Assembly (NCBI GenBank): GCA_008638375.1
Contig: CM018036.1
Span: 2,144,001 to 2,208,000 of the forward strand
DNA length: 64,000 nucleotides
Reading direction: 5' to 3'
From: Nyssa sinensis
Taxonomy: Eukaryota; Streptophyta; Magnoliopsida; Cornales; Nyssaceae
Positions 37,554 through 50,082 of the stretch are shown one piece after another. Under the pieces are notes generated by a model, which saw only the letters and a list, made by a program, of their open reading frames with translations, had not been told where the DNA came from and did not search any database. Both the position numbers and the translations under genes were made by a program. How positions within the stretch are numbered: position 1 is the stretch's first letter; every line of letters begins with the position of its first letter.

Positions 37554-37815
37554 AATGTAAATTCTGAAATGAAAGATAAAACATATCATTTACTATATTC
37601 ATGGCAGCCACTATTCTGCACATATATTATATAAATGTAAATTCTGAAATGAAAGATAAAACATATCATTTCCTACAAAATGGTGGTCATATATATATAA
37701 AGATAAAAATGAAAGATAAAACATATCATTTACTATAAAATGGTGGTCATATATATATAAAGATAAAACATATCATTTATTATAAAATGGTGATCATATA
37801 TATATATATATATCT
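37483..37815 (+). repeat. AT-rich minisatellite with nested repeats
   Basis: The motif AGATAAAACATATCATTT recurs at about 37574, 37654, 37714 and 37760, with intervening shared blocks (attcatggcagccact; ttctgcacatat; aaaatggtggtcatatat). A (TA)n run of about 35 bases lies at 37517-37551. Repeat spacing is irregular (about 80, 60 and 46 bases). Confidence 0.8.
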
Positions 37816-39269
37816 AGAAATTTTAGTTAGGGGTTAAATTATAAGTATAAAATTTAGGAAGATTTATATGTATATATGAAAAAGTTGGAAGGAGGTAAGT
37901 CTTATTTTCTTTAAAAAAAAAAAAAAAATTAGTAAAATTAGAGGTAAAAAATTATAATATTTAAAATTTTAGGAAGTAAGTCCTATTTTGTTAAAAAAAA
38001 ATTAATAAATTTAGTAATAAGAAATATAATATTTAAAGTTTTAGAGAATTCAAGTCTATTTTATTAGAACTTAAAAATACAATAAAGAGGACCATGACTC
38101 CAATCGGATACTGTTTGTAGCACTCATATTCTCATTAAAAATCTAATACGAAATTTTAGAGAAAAAAAGAAGATAATTTAAAATTGAAGAGAAAAGAAAA
38201 ATTGAAAAATACGTACCTTAAACAGAGCACCAATTATAAAATAAATTTAAAGTGCACATGGGGAAGCCTTAAGTGCAGCCCAGCAGGCCTTAAACCGTTT
38301 ACAAGCCCAGATGTTCAAAGCCCGCAACACAAACAGAGCAGAGGTCAAGTTGGAGTTTGCTTGTACGAGGAGTTGAATTGCAGGCCCTGAACAATGTATT
38401 TGGTCTAATAATAGTGGAAGTGAGAGTGACATGGTGGATGATAAGAGTCTTCTGTGGTGGAAGACAAAAACAAACTTGTAGCCCAAATTTGGGAAAACAC
38501 GTATGACAAACGTGGACTTCACACAAACCAACCGTGACCAAACACTTTTTGGGTGGTCAGGATTCATTGGATGTCAAATCCCTACTCTCAAAGGATAATG
38601 ATGATGATGCTGTGACAATCAAATGTCTCATACTATTATCATGAAAATTTCCTATGAAAACAGTAAAAGGTCCCATGCCATCGGATCCTTTTAGATACTC
38701 TTGTGTTGAGATGATCAAATTCAAAACGTTTTTCTGAAAAGCTTTCAATCACTTTCATAATATAATTTCACTTCTATTTGAACTTCTTTTTCTCGAATTG
38801 TTACATGAATTCTAAATGAGATGAATTTTAGTAGTATTTGTCAAAAATTTAGGTGGTGTTCAAATTAATCTTCCAAAGATAAAATATGATTCAACCAGAT
38901 ATTTGGTGGTGCAACCATCTTTGTTTTGTTTACCTACATGGTTGAAATTATCTAACTCTTTTTTTTAAATCTTTGACCAAAGTGGTCTTCAACCAGTCAT
39001 CTTTACATAGTATCAATATTAAAGTCCTACTTGATCAACTACTGGTTTCACAGATAATTTGCACTCTACGTATAGATACGATCAAATGGTCAATGGGATA
39101 TATATAAGATTCTCTGGTTAATTGCAATGTTTCCTGTTAGGAAACTTACATGGCGGGATATACTCATGCCTCTCCATGTTATAACATTGGTTCATTGAAT
39201 TTGGTTTTGTGTACCCAACTAACAATCAAATTGATTCAAAAAGGCCATAAAGTGATATCCATGTACTGT

Positions 39270-39306
<37 letters not shown>

Positions 39307-40700
39307 TATTTATAATTGTGTCTACTTGAACTGTTTGCTTGCTGACGTGTTTATTTTATTTTCAAATTAATATATTATTTTATTTATTACATTTATCATT
39401 AATTATGAATTCGATTGTTATCAAGTTCGTATGCCGATAATTACATGATTTTTATTGTATTACATATATAGAATTGGCAGTGTTTTTATTTCTCTCACAA
39501 ACAAGTAGGACTCATACGTTAAAATTGAAATATTTCTTAAGTTTTAAGAATAGTCCCTACTTGTTTATTTCTATCATATATAAAAAAATATGTACTCTCT
39601 ATTCATTTGTAGTTATAATGTATAAGCACTAGTGTTGGTGTATGTGTGTGTGTGTATATATATGTATGTCACTTAGTAAAATTATTTTATTGTGATATGG
39701 AAATTATAAGTTATGAAAACGTTTTCGTATACAAAGATAAAACTGGATACATTTAGCCCTCTTTAGACTAAATTTGTCATTTTGATATATGCCCTCCAAT
39801 CAGTGGCTCAAGTTTATCCATGTTCAGATAAATCTAGGTGCTGGTATTTTTTGGACATAATATTGACAAGAGATTCTTGCAATATATGGGATGAGATGGT
39901 GATGAGGATATGGATGGCTTCCAAGCCATCGAGCTTATCCACTTCAACTTTCACAATTGCAAAGTCAAGTATTTCAAGCCATGTGACAAAGAGATAATGT
40001 CGAATCTAAGGATAAGGCAATGAAAGCACAAACATAATAATGAATTATCAAAGCAAAGGGTCTCTCTATGATTACAAACAAGTTCATGGTTTTATATGCA
40101 ACCCACATTGACACGTTGAGTCTTTTTTTCTTTTTCTTTTTCTTTTTTGTATTTTGAAATAGACAAAGGAAGTTGACTTATCTCAATTGTCTAATGTTCA
40201 GGTAATAAATTTAAAAGATTTATCATAAATTTAGATATTTTTAATTTAATTCACACATGAATTTTTTGAACTTTCTCTTAAACAGTGGTGTAACATATTT
40301 CACAAAGATTTATTTATTTTTTATAATTTATAAATATAAATTATTAAATTTTTCCTCAATTTAAAAAAAAAAATTAAATTTTGTGAAATATCATTATATG
40401 ATGACATGATGTAAGAAACTATTCTTAAAACACATATATGTACTCATGAATAAAAGTACAACTAATATAATACTGTCAACTCATAAAAATAAACACTTTT
40501 GATAAAATATAAAGGTAGGACTAGCATTCCCCAAATTATTTAACCAAAACTAACTTCAAAAGTCAACCTTTATTCTTCTGCACTAGGAATCACGGAATTT
40601 CCATGTCCCTAGCTGTCATGAAAGCAACTGATCATCTAATCCACAAACACGCTTATGCATGCTTATATTATATGTTTATATATTATATATATCAGAAAGG
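37816..40700. other. Gene-free intergenic DNA
   Basis: No supportable exon. 38240-38540 is less AT-rich and may be a transposon remnant, but I cannot place it in a family. A (TG)n/(TA)n tract is at 39270-39306, with a smaller one near 39641. The 3' end, with TATA-like tatattatatatat near 40680, is the likely promoter of the next gene. Confidence 0.5.
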
Positions 40701-40805
40701 ACCCAAGCTAATGTGTGTATGATATACTAGGGCAAGTTTTTGAGACTCAAAAAAGTCATAAGTTTGTTTCTTCTTCTCTATTTCATTTCATTCTGTCAAA
40801 TTAAT

Positions 40806-42067
40806 ATGGGTGAAGGTAAAAAGGAAATGGTTCAAGGTCCATGTTATCTATATGGTAGCGATGCAAAAAAAGTACTTCAATGGGCGATCATGGAAGATGA
40901 TGATGGTATCTATAACATTTCATCGTTGACACCATCTTCCTCTCTAGAAGATTCAACAATCTCAAATGGATCATCATCATCATCTTCTTCATCAGACATG
41001 GCAGATGATGCATCTTCATCAACTTCATGTTCTTCATCTTCGCATTCAACTGAACCTTTATATGATTTATCAGAGCTGATGGCCCAACTACCCATCAAGT
41101 AAGTATAATTTGAGAAAAAAATAATATGGGAATTAATTATTTATTATTGTTATTATCAAAAACCAGGATGTTGGAAAGTTTTTAGGGGTTGCAATTTTAA
41201 TTTTTGAAATTTGCATGTTTATTAATTATTGCAATCTTTGGATCAGGATCCCATATCAAGCAAGGCTCCTCTTTAGTTCCAATTTTCATTCAATTCTCTT
41301 TAGAACATGATCACCCCCACCATGAATTTAGATGGGTCTTAGTGATTAACAATTTGATTGCTTCTAAATTTGGACAAGAATTAGGATTGGAAAGAAGGTT
41401 AACCTCTCTCTCTCTCTCTCTCTCCCTCTCCCCTCCCTTTTTCAGCCCCACCGCTCATGAATAAGACTGAATCCATTTAACCTTCTCTTCCCGTAACAAA
41501 TCGTGTACTTCACTAGCCCTTCATATCTCTCTCTATGCTGGATAGGTTATATCACCACCTTAGAACTCAATATACTTTCTTGCCACAAATAAATTTTCCC
41601 GGCTCCTATTCTTTTTTTTTTTTGTTAATATTTACACAGACACACAGACACACACATATATGCATATATATATATATGTAGACACATTTCTGAAATCTAA
41701 GCCATGCATACCAGAGCTGCTTGCTAAAATTATATACTTGTAGACTAATAAATATCCTTGGTACATGTGCAGGAGAGGGCTTTCAAAGTTTTATCAAGGC
41801 AAATCTCAATCTTTTACATCTCTGTCAAGGGTGACAAGCGTAGAAGATCTTGCAAAGAAAGAAACTCCTTATAGAAGGAAAATGAAAGAATGCAAAAGCC
41901 ATGGAGGTGGCTTAGGCACCTATAAATCATTCACTCTTCCTAAGCCCGTCATCTCAAAAAAAGCCTCAAGAGGTTCATTCTCATCATCTTTTCCAAGCAG
42001 AAGAGGTAGTTTTATACGCAATTGCAAGCCCCCTCTGAGTCCTGTACAGAAGAACTTGGGATGTTAA
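40806..42067 (+). CDS. OXIDATIVE STRESS 3-like protein
   Basis: Plant-specific small nuclear protein family related to Arabidopsis OXS3, implicated in tolerance to heavy metals and oxidative stress, with a chromatin-associated role proposed for OXS3. Exons 40806-41098 and 41773-42067 join inside Lys98 (AA/G) to give 195 residues. The N-terminal half is acidic and Ser-rich (MEDDDGIYNISSLTPSSS, a poly-Ser tract). The family core follows: YDLSELMAQLPIKRGLSKFY, then the phrases GKSQSFTSLSRVTSVEDLAK and PYRRKMK. The C-terminal part is basic and Ser-rich. The ATG at 40806 is chosen because it starts the family-like part; no upstream in-frame ATG was found. The donor is AA/GTAAGT and the acceptor tgtgcag. 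A CT-rich microsatellite lies in the intron near 41403. Confidence 0.85.
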
Positions 42068-44979
42068 TTAAGCATATATACCAAGCTGCATTAATTTGTG
42101 TAAAAATAGTTCTTTGGGAAATATATATACTGTAGAAGAGCTGAGAGAATAATATGTTGTAGATGACTTCAACTAGAGAGAGAGAGATGTTTATATAACG
42201 TCTGTAATCTACTGTTCTGAAAATACCTCCTACACATTTTTGCTTTGAGAAAGGGAAACAGTACCATGAGAATTTTTTGAGGATTTCACATTCTGATTAT
42301 TTACTTATGAGAAGTGCTATTATTAGTCGGCATGAAAAGTGCTATGCTAAGTCGTGACGTGATTAGTGTGTGTAATTTGTTCTTGCGTGAATATTACGCT
42401 TCAATTATATGTCACGATGTTTTTATTATTATAATTGAGAATAATAATACACTTCAAAGTTTTGAGTAATCTACATTTTTTTTTTATAAAGAAGTAAACC
42501 TTTCAATCACGTCACGACGTTTTAATCATCTTGATTGACAGTAGTAGATCGGGTAATTTACATTTATTTATTGAGAAGTAAACCCTGTTACTATTCTATT
42601 GTGATGCTTTAGTGAAACTGGAATCTATTCATTGTGTTCCATATATAGAACAAATGAAACAAGTCCATTTTCCTTTGGCAGAACTCTTAACAAGTTCTTT
42701 TTCAAAAAAAAACTATATTAGAAGGCTATTTAATATTTCATAAAATGGCATTCTTTTTTTTTAAATAAAAAATAAAAAATTTGTTTCTTTTTTACATTCT
42801 TTCAATTATTATTTTTTCTTTGCATTGAAGCCTCAACTATAAGTTATGGATGTGGAAAGTGTTGGGATTTATCTCAAGTTCTAAATTTTTCATTCCAGTT
42901 GTCTGCTTGCATGGTTTAAAATTTTTATAGCCATTTGGACAAGGCTTCTCGCCTCAAGGCAAGCTTGATAACCAAGGAAGTATATGCAAAGAACTCCTCT
43001 TATTCATCACATACCAAAGAGAATGTTACCCTTCATGCCATGGAAATTTCTCTCTGCAGTTTTAAATTTTTCAGTCAGTCATCCACTTGGCTTAAAGTTT
43101 TCTAACCTCATTTGGACATGTTAGAACACCACTTACTTTAAAAGTATAAATTATTAAAAATATCAAGCTCTAACACCTTCCCGGATGAGTACAAACTTGC
43201 ACGATTGTATCGAAAAAATAGAGATTTGAACCCAAGACTTTCCATAACGAGAACTCTGAAGTGTTTGAAAAATTGCAGCGCTGGCCACCCCATGTACCAA
43301 ATATACTCTTATACAACTGTTCCAGGGCCGGCCCATGTGAGAGTTATGTTGTCCCTGGATCAGCCCAACGCATTTTACTCCTCTGCAAAAAGCCATTATT
43401 ATAATGTTACGGGCCGCAACAAAAACAATGAATCGAGCTTCGCTTAACCAGAGGTGAGGGTTGTTACATAACCCGTCCATGCATCAGGCCACAATGCAAT
43501 CTAGCTCAAAGTATTAACTAACGGAAGCCCAAAACCATTGAACCCATTATGAGAGATAGCCTAGAATATGGGTCTACTGTAGTTCTATAGAAATGAAGGC
43601 AGCTCAGAGTGAGAGCCCAGCCCACTATTCTCTATGCCGAGGCATTCTAAAATTTTAGGTCATCCATAGCAGCGAAAACAAGTAAGAGTAAAAGCCTAAG
43701 ACCTCTCCCAACCAGTTAGTTCTAATTGACTAATAAAATTTTGGATAAAATAATAAATAAATTTTTCAATTTAAAAACAAAATTTAATTATTAACTTTCA
43801 TCTTAATACCATTAAAAATATTAATGATTATATTAAAATAGTAATTAATATATATTTTAAAAAATACTAAATAGTTGATAAAATAAATTATGTAATAAAA
43901 AAATATTTTTTATTTATTTAGATGGCCTAAAAATAAAATTTCATTCCATAAAATATTATACTTTTTTTGAATTAAAGAAATTATTTTATATATTAATTTA
44001 TTAAGTTTAGCTTGAACTCGGTTTGTTAACTCAAACGTAAGTCTAATATTATATAAAAAAATTCAGATACTCACAATCGACTTAATTAGAGACTCGTTCG
44101 AAATCGACTAAAAAAATTAACAAGTCAAATTCGAATATATCTAATAAGTCGAATTTGAAAAACCAACTACCCGACTCAAGTAATTTATAACCCTACCTCT
44201 AACCAATCAAGCTAATGGTCTATTAAATTCTTGTGCTGGATTCAAATGAGTTGTCCAATGTTTAGATACCAAAAAAATACATGAAATGACACCAACCTCC
44301 TGTATGTACCCCCATAAAAGACACCAACCTGAGCTCCCCAATGGTTGAATTTGACTTTGTCTTAGGTCGGGATCTAGGGTTCAACCCCAACCCTTTTGCC
44401 AAAGTAAAATTAAACCCATTCCATCGAGACAATTGGTGGGTGAATTCAAACTATAAGCCATTTTCTAGTCTCCATGCTAACTTCCTTAGTTCAATTTCTA
44501 GCCATCCCCATTTTGCTTTAGCTGTAATTAGTAATCTACTTGGAATTCCAATAATGTCCATCTTCTCAAGATAGAAAGCCACATTCCAAGATGGTCAAAG
44601 TCTCATTGAAAGGGTTCTTTAGGAATGGAAAGCCGGACAGTGATTAATGCTGAATTTGACTAATTATAAATAATAACCGTTACTTTCAAAATTCAAAGTT
44701 TCTACTTTCAACCTATGCTACAAAATCTAATAAATTAAGTCCTCGATCTGCGTTAATTAACAATCCTGATTTGCATTACTTAATGGGTATCAAACTTTCT
44801 TTAATTTTGTTTAGATTACATATAGTTATTTTAATTATACTTATTTTATTATTATTTTTTTGAAAACACGATCCGGTGATGAAAGCAAACACAATTCAAC
44901 CAAACACACGTGGTCTCCCATGTTATCTCCTAAGAAGAAGAGCTTTGCATAAAAAAAAAAAATCAACATTCAGAGTTCG
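42068..44979. other. Gene-free intergenic DNA with decayed repeats
   Basis: No supportable exon. 43160-43450 holds, on the minus strand, a B-box-like GGGTTCAAATCTC (about 43211-43223), possibly a SINE remnant. 43990-44170 has repeated gactcg/tcgaa motifs of a common plant repeat type. The rest is AT-rich. Confidence 0.45.
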
Positions 44980-46190
44980 AACTAGAAGTAGAAGAGACAT
45001 ACTAGTTAATCGGGCAAATGCTTCTTTCTTTAATCTTATTTTATCTCTTTCTTCTATTCAAATTATGAAGGTGCTTCTAGCTACTTTTAATGGTCATTAG
45101 GGGCATAAGGGTCATAGAAAATACAATTATTATTATTATCAATTTTGAAAGCTTTTTTTATTATAAAAGGTTAGTTTAGTGCATGAAGCTTATGTCAGTG
45201 TGGGAATTTGAAAACTGTTAGATATACAGCAGTCTTACTCTCACAAGTAGCGATTATTTTAATGACTTGAATCTATGACTGTCACAATAAAACAACATTA
45301 CTATTACGCCAATGTCCTCCCTCATAACTTGTCTATTATACTACAATAAAACGCTTAAAAATATAGCGATAAATATTCGTAACTCATTTACTTAAAATAA
45401 AAAGACGACATTTTTTTTAAAAAAAACCATTCATCATCACATTAAAAATAATTTTTTCAATTTTTTTGTGCATAAGAAAATGGGATGATTGATAATGTGA
45501 AAAATGGTGTTGCCTTTTTCTTTCGATTAAAACATAGGAGGCTTGAGGCAACGAGTTTAAATTCCATGATATACAGAGACAAGTCTCCATTTAATTTTTA
45601 ATATTTGTTTATTTTATTAAATTAATTATAATTAACACATTTCAAATAAAATATTACATGTTTTAAGACAAGAAATATGCATATCAACAAATAATTAAAA
45701 TGACATTATTAATTTTTTTTCAAACATATAAGTCTATCAAATTTGTCTAAATTTCTAATCAGTGATAAAAAAATATAATTATAAATATTAATTATATAAC
45801 ACAAAACTCACTTTTATTCTATTTTATATAATCAAAATGGCATATGGTGCCTTCACCCTAAGCTTAGCCAAACCCTAACAAAATGACATATTTTCCTAAA
45901 CCCATCTCAACACATGGCAAAGTATTTAAAAATATTCTGTCTGCTGTGCTACTCCCAACCAGCTTTAAATTGCTTCATTGAGAAAATGGGGGAACTTAAA
46001 AGCTATAGTAAGATCATAGTGAAGTGGTAGTTGAATGGTTGAATCCAAATAGTGACAAACTTTTGTTTCCATCAAAGAAATTAATGTGACATTGACCCAT
46101 TTTAATTCTCAACCTTTCTAGAATATGGTAAGGACAGACAAGAAAATAAAGTGTTCAAACTTTTTTTAAGACTTGTATTTTCAAAGATCA
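44980..46190 (+). repeat. 1.2-kb tandem duplication, copy A
   Basis: Starts actagaagtagaagagacat and ends after the phrase ggacagacaagaaaataaag. The whole unit recurs directly downstream at an offset of about 1211 bases. No open reading frame is conserved between the copies, so this looks like noncoding DNA. Confidence 0.85.
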
Positions 46191-47415
46191 AACTAGAAGT
46201 AGAAGAGACATGATAGTTAATTGGGCAAATGCTTCTTTCTTTAATCTTATTTTATCTCTTTCTTCTATTCAAATTGTGAAGGTGCTTCTAGCTACTTTTA
46301 ATGGTCATCAGGGGCATAAGGGTCGTAGAAAATACAATCATTATTATTATCCTTTTTGAAAGCTTTTCTATTATAAATGGTTAGTTTAGTGCATGAATCT
46401 TATATTACTGTAGGGATATGAAGAATATTAGATATACGCAGTCTTATTCTCACAAATAAAGATTATTTTCTTGACTTGAATCTGTGACTGTCACAATAAA
46501 ATAATCTTACCATTATGTCAATATCCTCCCTCATAACTTCTCTATTATACTACAATAAAACACTTAAAAATATAGCGATAAATATTCGTAAGTCATTTAC
46601 TTAAAATAAAAAGATGAATTTTTTTTTTTATAAAAACCATCCATCATCACATTAAAATAATTTTTTCAATTTTTTTTGTACATAAGAAAATGGGATGATT
46701 GATAATGTGAAAAATGGTGTTGCCTTTTTCTTTGTATTAAAACATAGGAGACTTGAGGCAACGAGTTTAAATTCTATGATATACAGAGCAAAGTCTCAAT
46801 TTATTTTTAATAATTATTTATTTTATTAAATTAATTATAATTAACACATTTCAAACAAAATATTACATATTTTAAGACAAGAAATATGCATATTAAGTAA
46901 ATAATTAAAATGACATTATTATTTTTTTAAACATATAACGCTATCAAATTTGTCTAGATTTCTAATGACTGATAAAAAAATATCATTATAAATATTAATT
47001 ATATAACACAAAACTCATTTTTATTCTATTTTATATAATCAAAATAGCATATGGTGCCTTCACCCTAAACTTAGCCAAACCCTACCAAAATGACATATTT
47101 TCCTAAACCCATCTCAACACATGGCAAAGCATTTAAAAATATTTTGTCTGCTGTGCTACTCCCAACCAGCTTTAAATTGCTTCATTGAGAAAATGGGGAA
47201 CTTAAAAGCTATAGAAAGATCAAAGTGAAGTGGTAGTTGAATCCATAAAGAACCCATTCCAAAGGTTAATTTGAATCCAAATAATGACAAATTTTGTTTC
47301 CATCAAAGTAATTAATGTGACATTGACCCATTTTAATTCTCAACCTTTCTAGAATATGGTAAGGACAGACAAGAAAATAAAGTGTTCAAACTCTTTTGAG
47401 GACTTGTATTTTTAA
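46191..47415 (+). repeat. 1.2-kb tandem duplication, copy B
   Basis: Second direct copy, diverged by scattered substitutions and small indels; for example copy B has about 35 extra bases near 47245. The junction with copy A is at aaagatcaaactagaag. Confidence 0.85.
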
Positions 47416-50082
47416 AAATTATTATTTTAAAAATTATTGTCTTAAATAATGTAATATTACGTGATAAAATGATATTAATTATATAATTTAAAATGTTATT
47501 AATAATACAGTGTTACGTTAAGATCATATTATTTAAAATATAAAATTAAAAAATATAATGTTATTTGAAGTTATTTTATTTTTCATTATTTCAACAAATG
47601 TTCAAGCATAATCTGGTTTTACTTTTCCATGCAGCAAACAAACATGGTCTTAAAAAATATTATTGTAGGAAGTGTAGCATCGTAACAATAGAGGATGTTT
47701 CCCTCCAACATAAAAGATGAAATGAGGAGGGGCAAACGTGGGATTCAAAAATGTTGTCGAAGACAGGATTGGATAAGGCCTTACCGACACGCTGCACGAA
47801 ACGTTCATGATGATGTATGGCTGCCGAGATGATGATGCAGTCAAACATGGATAATTACCAAACTTGCCCTCGTAATCAAGTTTCTGTTTTAAGCAAGTAC
47901 CACGAGACCGTCATAGGATGATGCCAGCTGTAGTTAGAGAATACGAGTTTCAAGAGATTCCCCCCCCTTCCACACTGTGTCACATCAATCGCCAATCATT
48001 ACTGATAAGAAATTTAAGATCCAAGTCCACCATTAAAACCCGAGTGATGCTCATTTTTATTTTAAAATTTACCATAAATATTTTACAGTCTAACGTAGTA
48101 CGTTGATGTCGATTTAATATAACATTATCACATTAATATATAAAATATTTTTGTTAAAATTAAATCATAAAAAAAAAAAAAAAATTTCCTTACAACTCTC
48201 CCTCTACTTTTGAGTTCCAGTGTAAATAATTTTTATTTTAAAATAAACTATATTTTTTATTTTAAAATTTTATCTCAAATTTCATATTACTCTTTATTTT
48301 ATTTTTTTAATTTTATTAATTTCACATTTTAATTTTTAGTCTCATTTCAATTATTTTTGTTACAATTAACCGTTTAATGTGAATAAAAAAAAATACAAGA
48401 GACGCATACAAATTTAAATAAAGTTTTTCTCTGTATACATTAAATGGTTAGTTGTGACGGAATGACGAAATCAAAATGAAACTAAAAATTGAATGGTAAA
48501 ATTAGTAAAATTAAAAGACTAGGGATTAAAATAAAAAATCGAGATAAAGTTAAACGGTGAAAAGTATAATTTACTCAAATTTTTTTGAATAAATTACACT
48601 TACACTTACACTGACATTTCTTGATGTTTTTAGAATTTGGCATCCCTTATTTTTACTATTAAACTAATCATAGTAATGCAAGAACTGAGTTTCAACGCTT
48701 AAGTGTCATTTTGTGTTTTTTTTTCTAATTCGGAATTATAAATGAGTTGAGTCAAGTCGAATCGAAGAGTGAGTTGTTCAAACTTAATTTGTTAAAAATA
48801 AACAAATTTTAAATTGTGCTTAAGTTCAGCTCGTTAATATTTTGAGTCGATCTCCAATGAATCTTTAATCAATACTAGTTAAACTTGAGTAACTTAATTT
48901 TTTATATAAAATTAGAATACTCTCTGACTAAACGAATCGAATTCGAGTTTAACTCAATAAATTTATGAGTCTCAAAATATGTTTAAACTTAACTTATTAA
49001 TTTTAGAAGTCGATTTCAAACGAAACCAATTACAAATAAAACTTAGAATAGCTCAAATCATTTTACGGCCGATTTCTAATAGGCAATGGGATTTAAGACC
49101 CATCCCCAACTTCTAATACCTCCAAGTTACGGCCAGATTCAAATTCAAGGACCATCACTCAACACTTGAGAGGTATTTCTTTGAAAGTTTGGAAATAAAT
49201 TATTGTTAATAACATTATAATGCTGTCGTTTTCATAAATCCAAGACAACATTCTTTTACCACTACTGTAAGATAACTTCACATAATTTGACAATCAAATA
49301 CCCCTCCAATATTGCGCAGAGCCATAGCTTGAAAGAAGTGCCCTGTTTTATTTATCTAAAAACAAAGAAACCCAAGTCACTGGACATTAGGAACCCACAT
49401 GGTAGTTTCAAGGAAGCTAAGATTAGTGGCAATTCAGAAGGAAAAAAAATGTAAAAAATTTTAAAAACAGTTTTGACAACTATTTAAAACAGCACTTGCT
49501 TTGCAACATCTCCCATTTAACCACCATGAGTCATTATTGAGTTCTTGAAATAGGCTATGTCTGGATTTTGGATGAATGATAAAAATGTAGGATTGAATAA
49601 AATAATTACACATCACTACCTCTTTGAGATAGATTATACTCTATCTTAGTGGGATAAAAACGGTGCACAAGACATATTATCCCAGTCAATTGAATACACC
49701 GAGAAGATAAGGGTTATTATCCTATTCAACCCACTTATTACAGACCAGGAATACCCACAATGCCCACAGTGAAGTGGGATGAAAGCAAATGATCCTTTCA
49801 TTGTTGACTTGCATATTCTGTTATTGACTTCCAACAATTGCACAACTCTATTCAAAGAAGGAAAAGCTCTCATTTCCATTCACAAAACAAGATTCAATCA
49901 ACCCCTGTTAAAATCATTTACACAAGCACTCTGTTCTATCCTATTGGTTATCAATACTACAGTGGAAAAGAAAAGCTTAGAGAGGTGCTGTCATTTCCTC
50001 TTCTCTATTCTCTTAGCCATCTCCTATGCAAAACCATCCATGGTTCTATGTCAAACAGAGTAAAATAATCATATCAAACTTT
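47416..50082. other. Gene-free intergenic DNA
   Basis: AT-rich, with no supportable exon. 48740-49080 has degenerate tcgagt/cgaatcg motifs of a common plant repeat type. The right end should contain the 3' UTR of the minus-strand IQD gene. Confidence 0.5.

Noticed and set aside
38247..38567. 106-residue minus-strand open frame
   Set aside because: No domain, isolated, in a region resembling transposon debris; a second overlapping frame on the same strand argues for chance.
40910..41098. Acidic 62-residue minus-strand open frame
   Set aside because: Antisense of the poly-Ser part of the OXS3-like exon 1; serine codons read as Asp/Glu on the opposite strand.
44876..45100. 74-residue Lys/Arg-rich open frame
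   Set aside because: Overlaps the start of the noncoding 1.2-kb tandem duplication; the second copy has no matching frame and no family is recognised.
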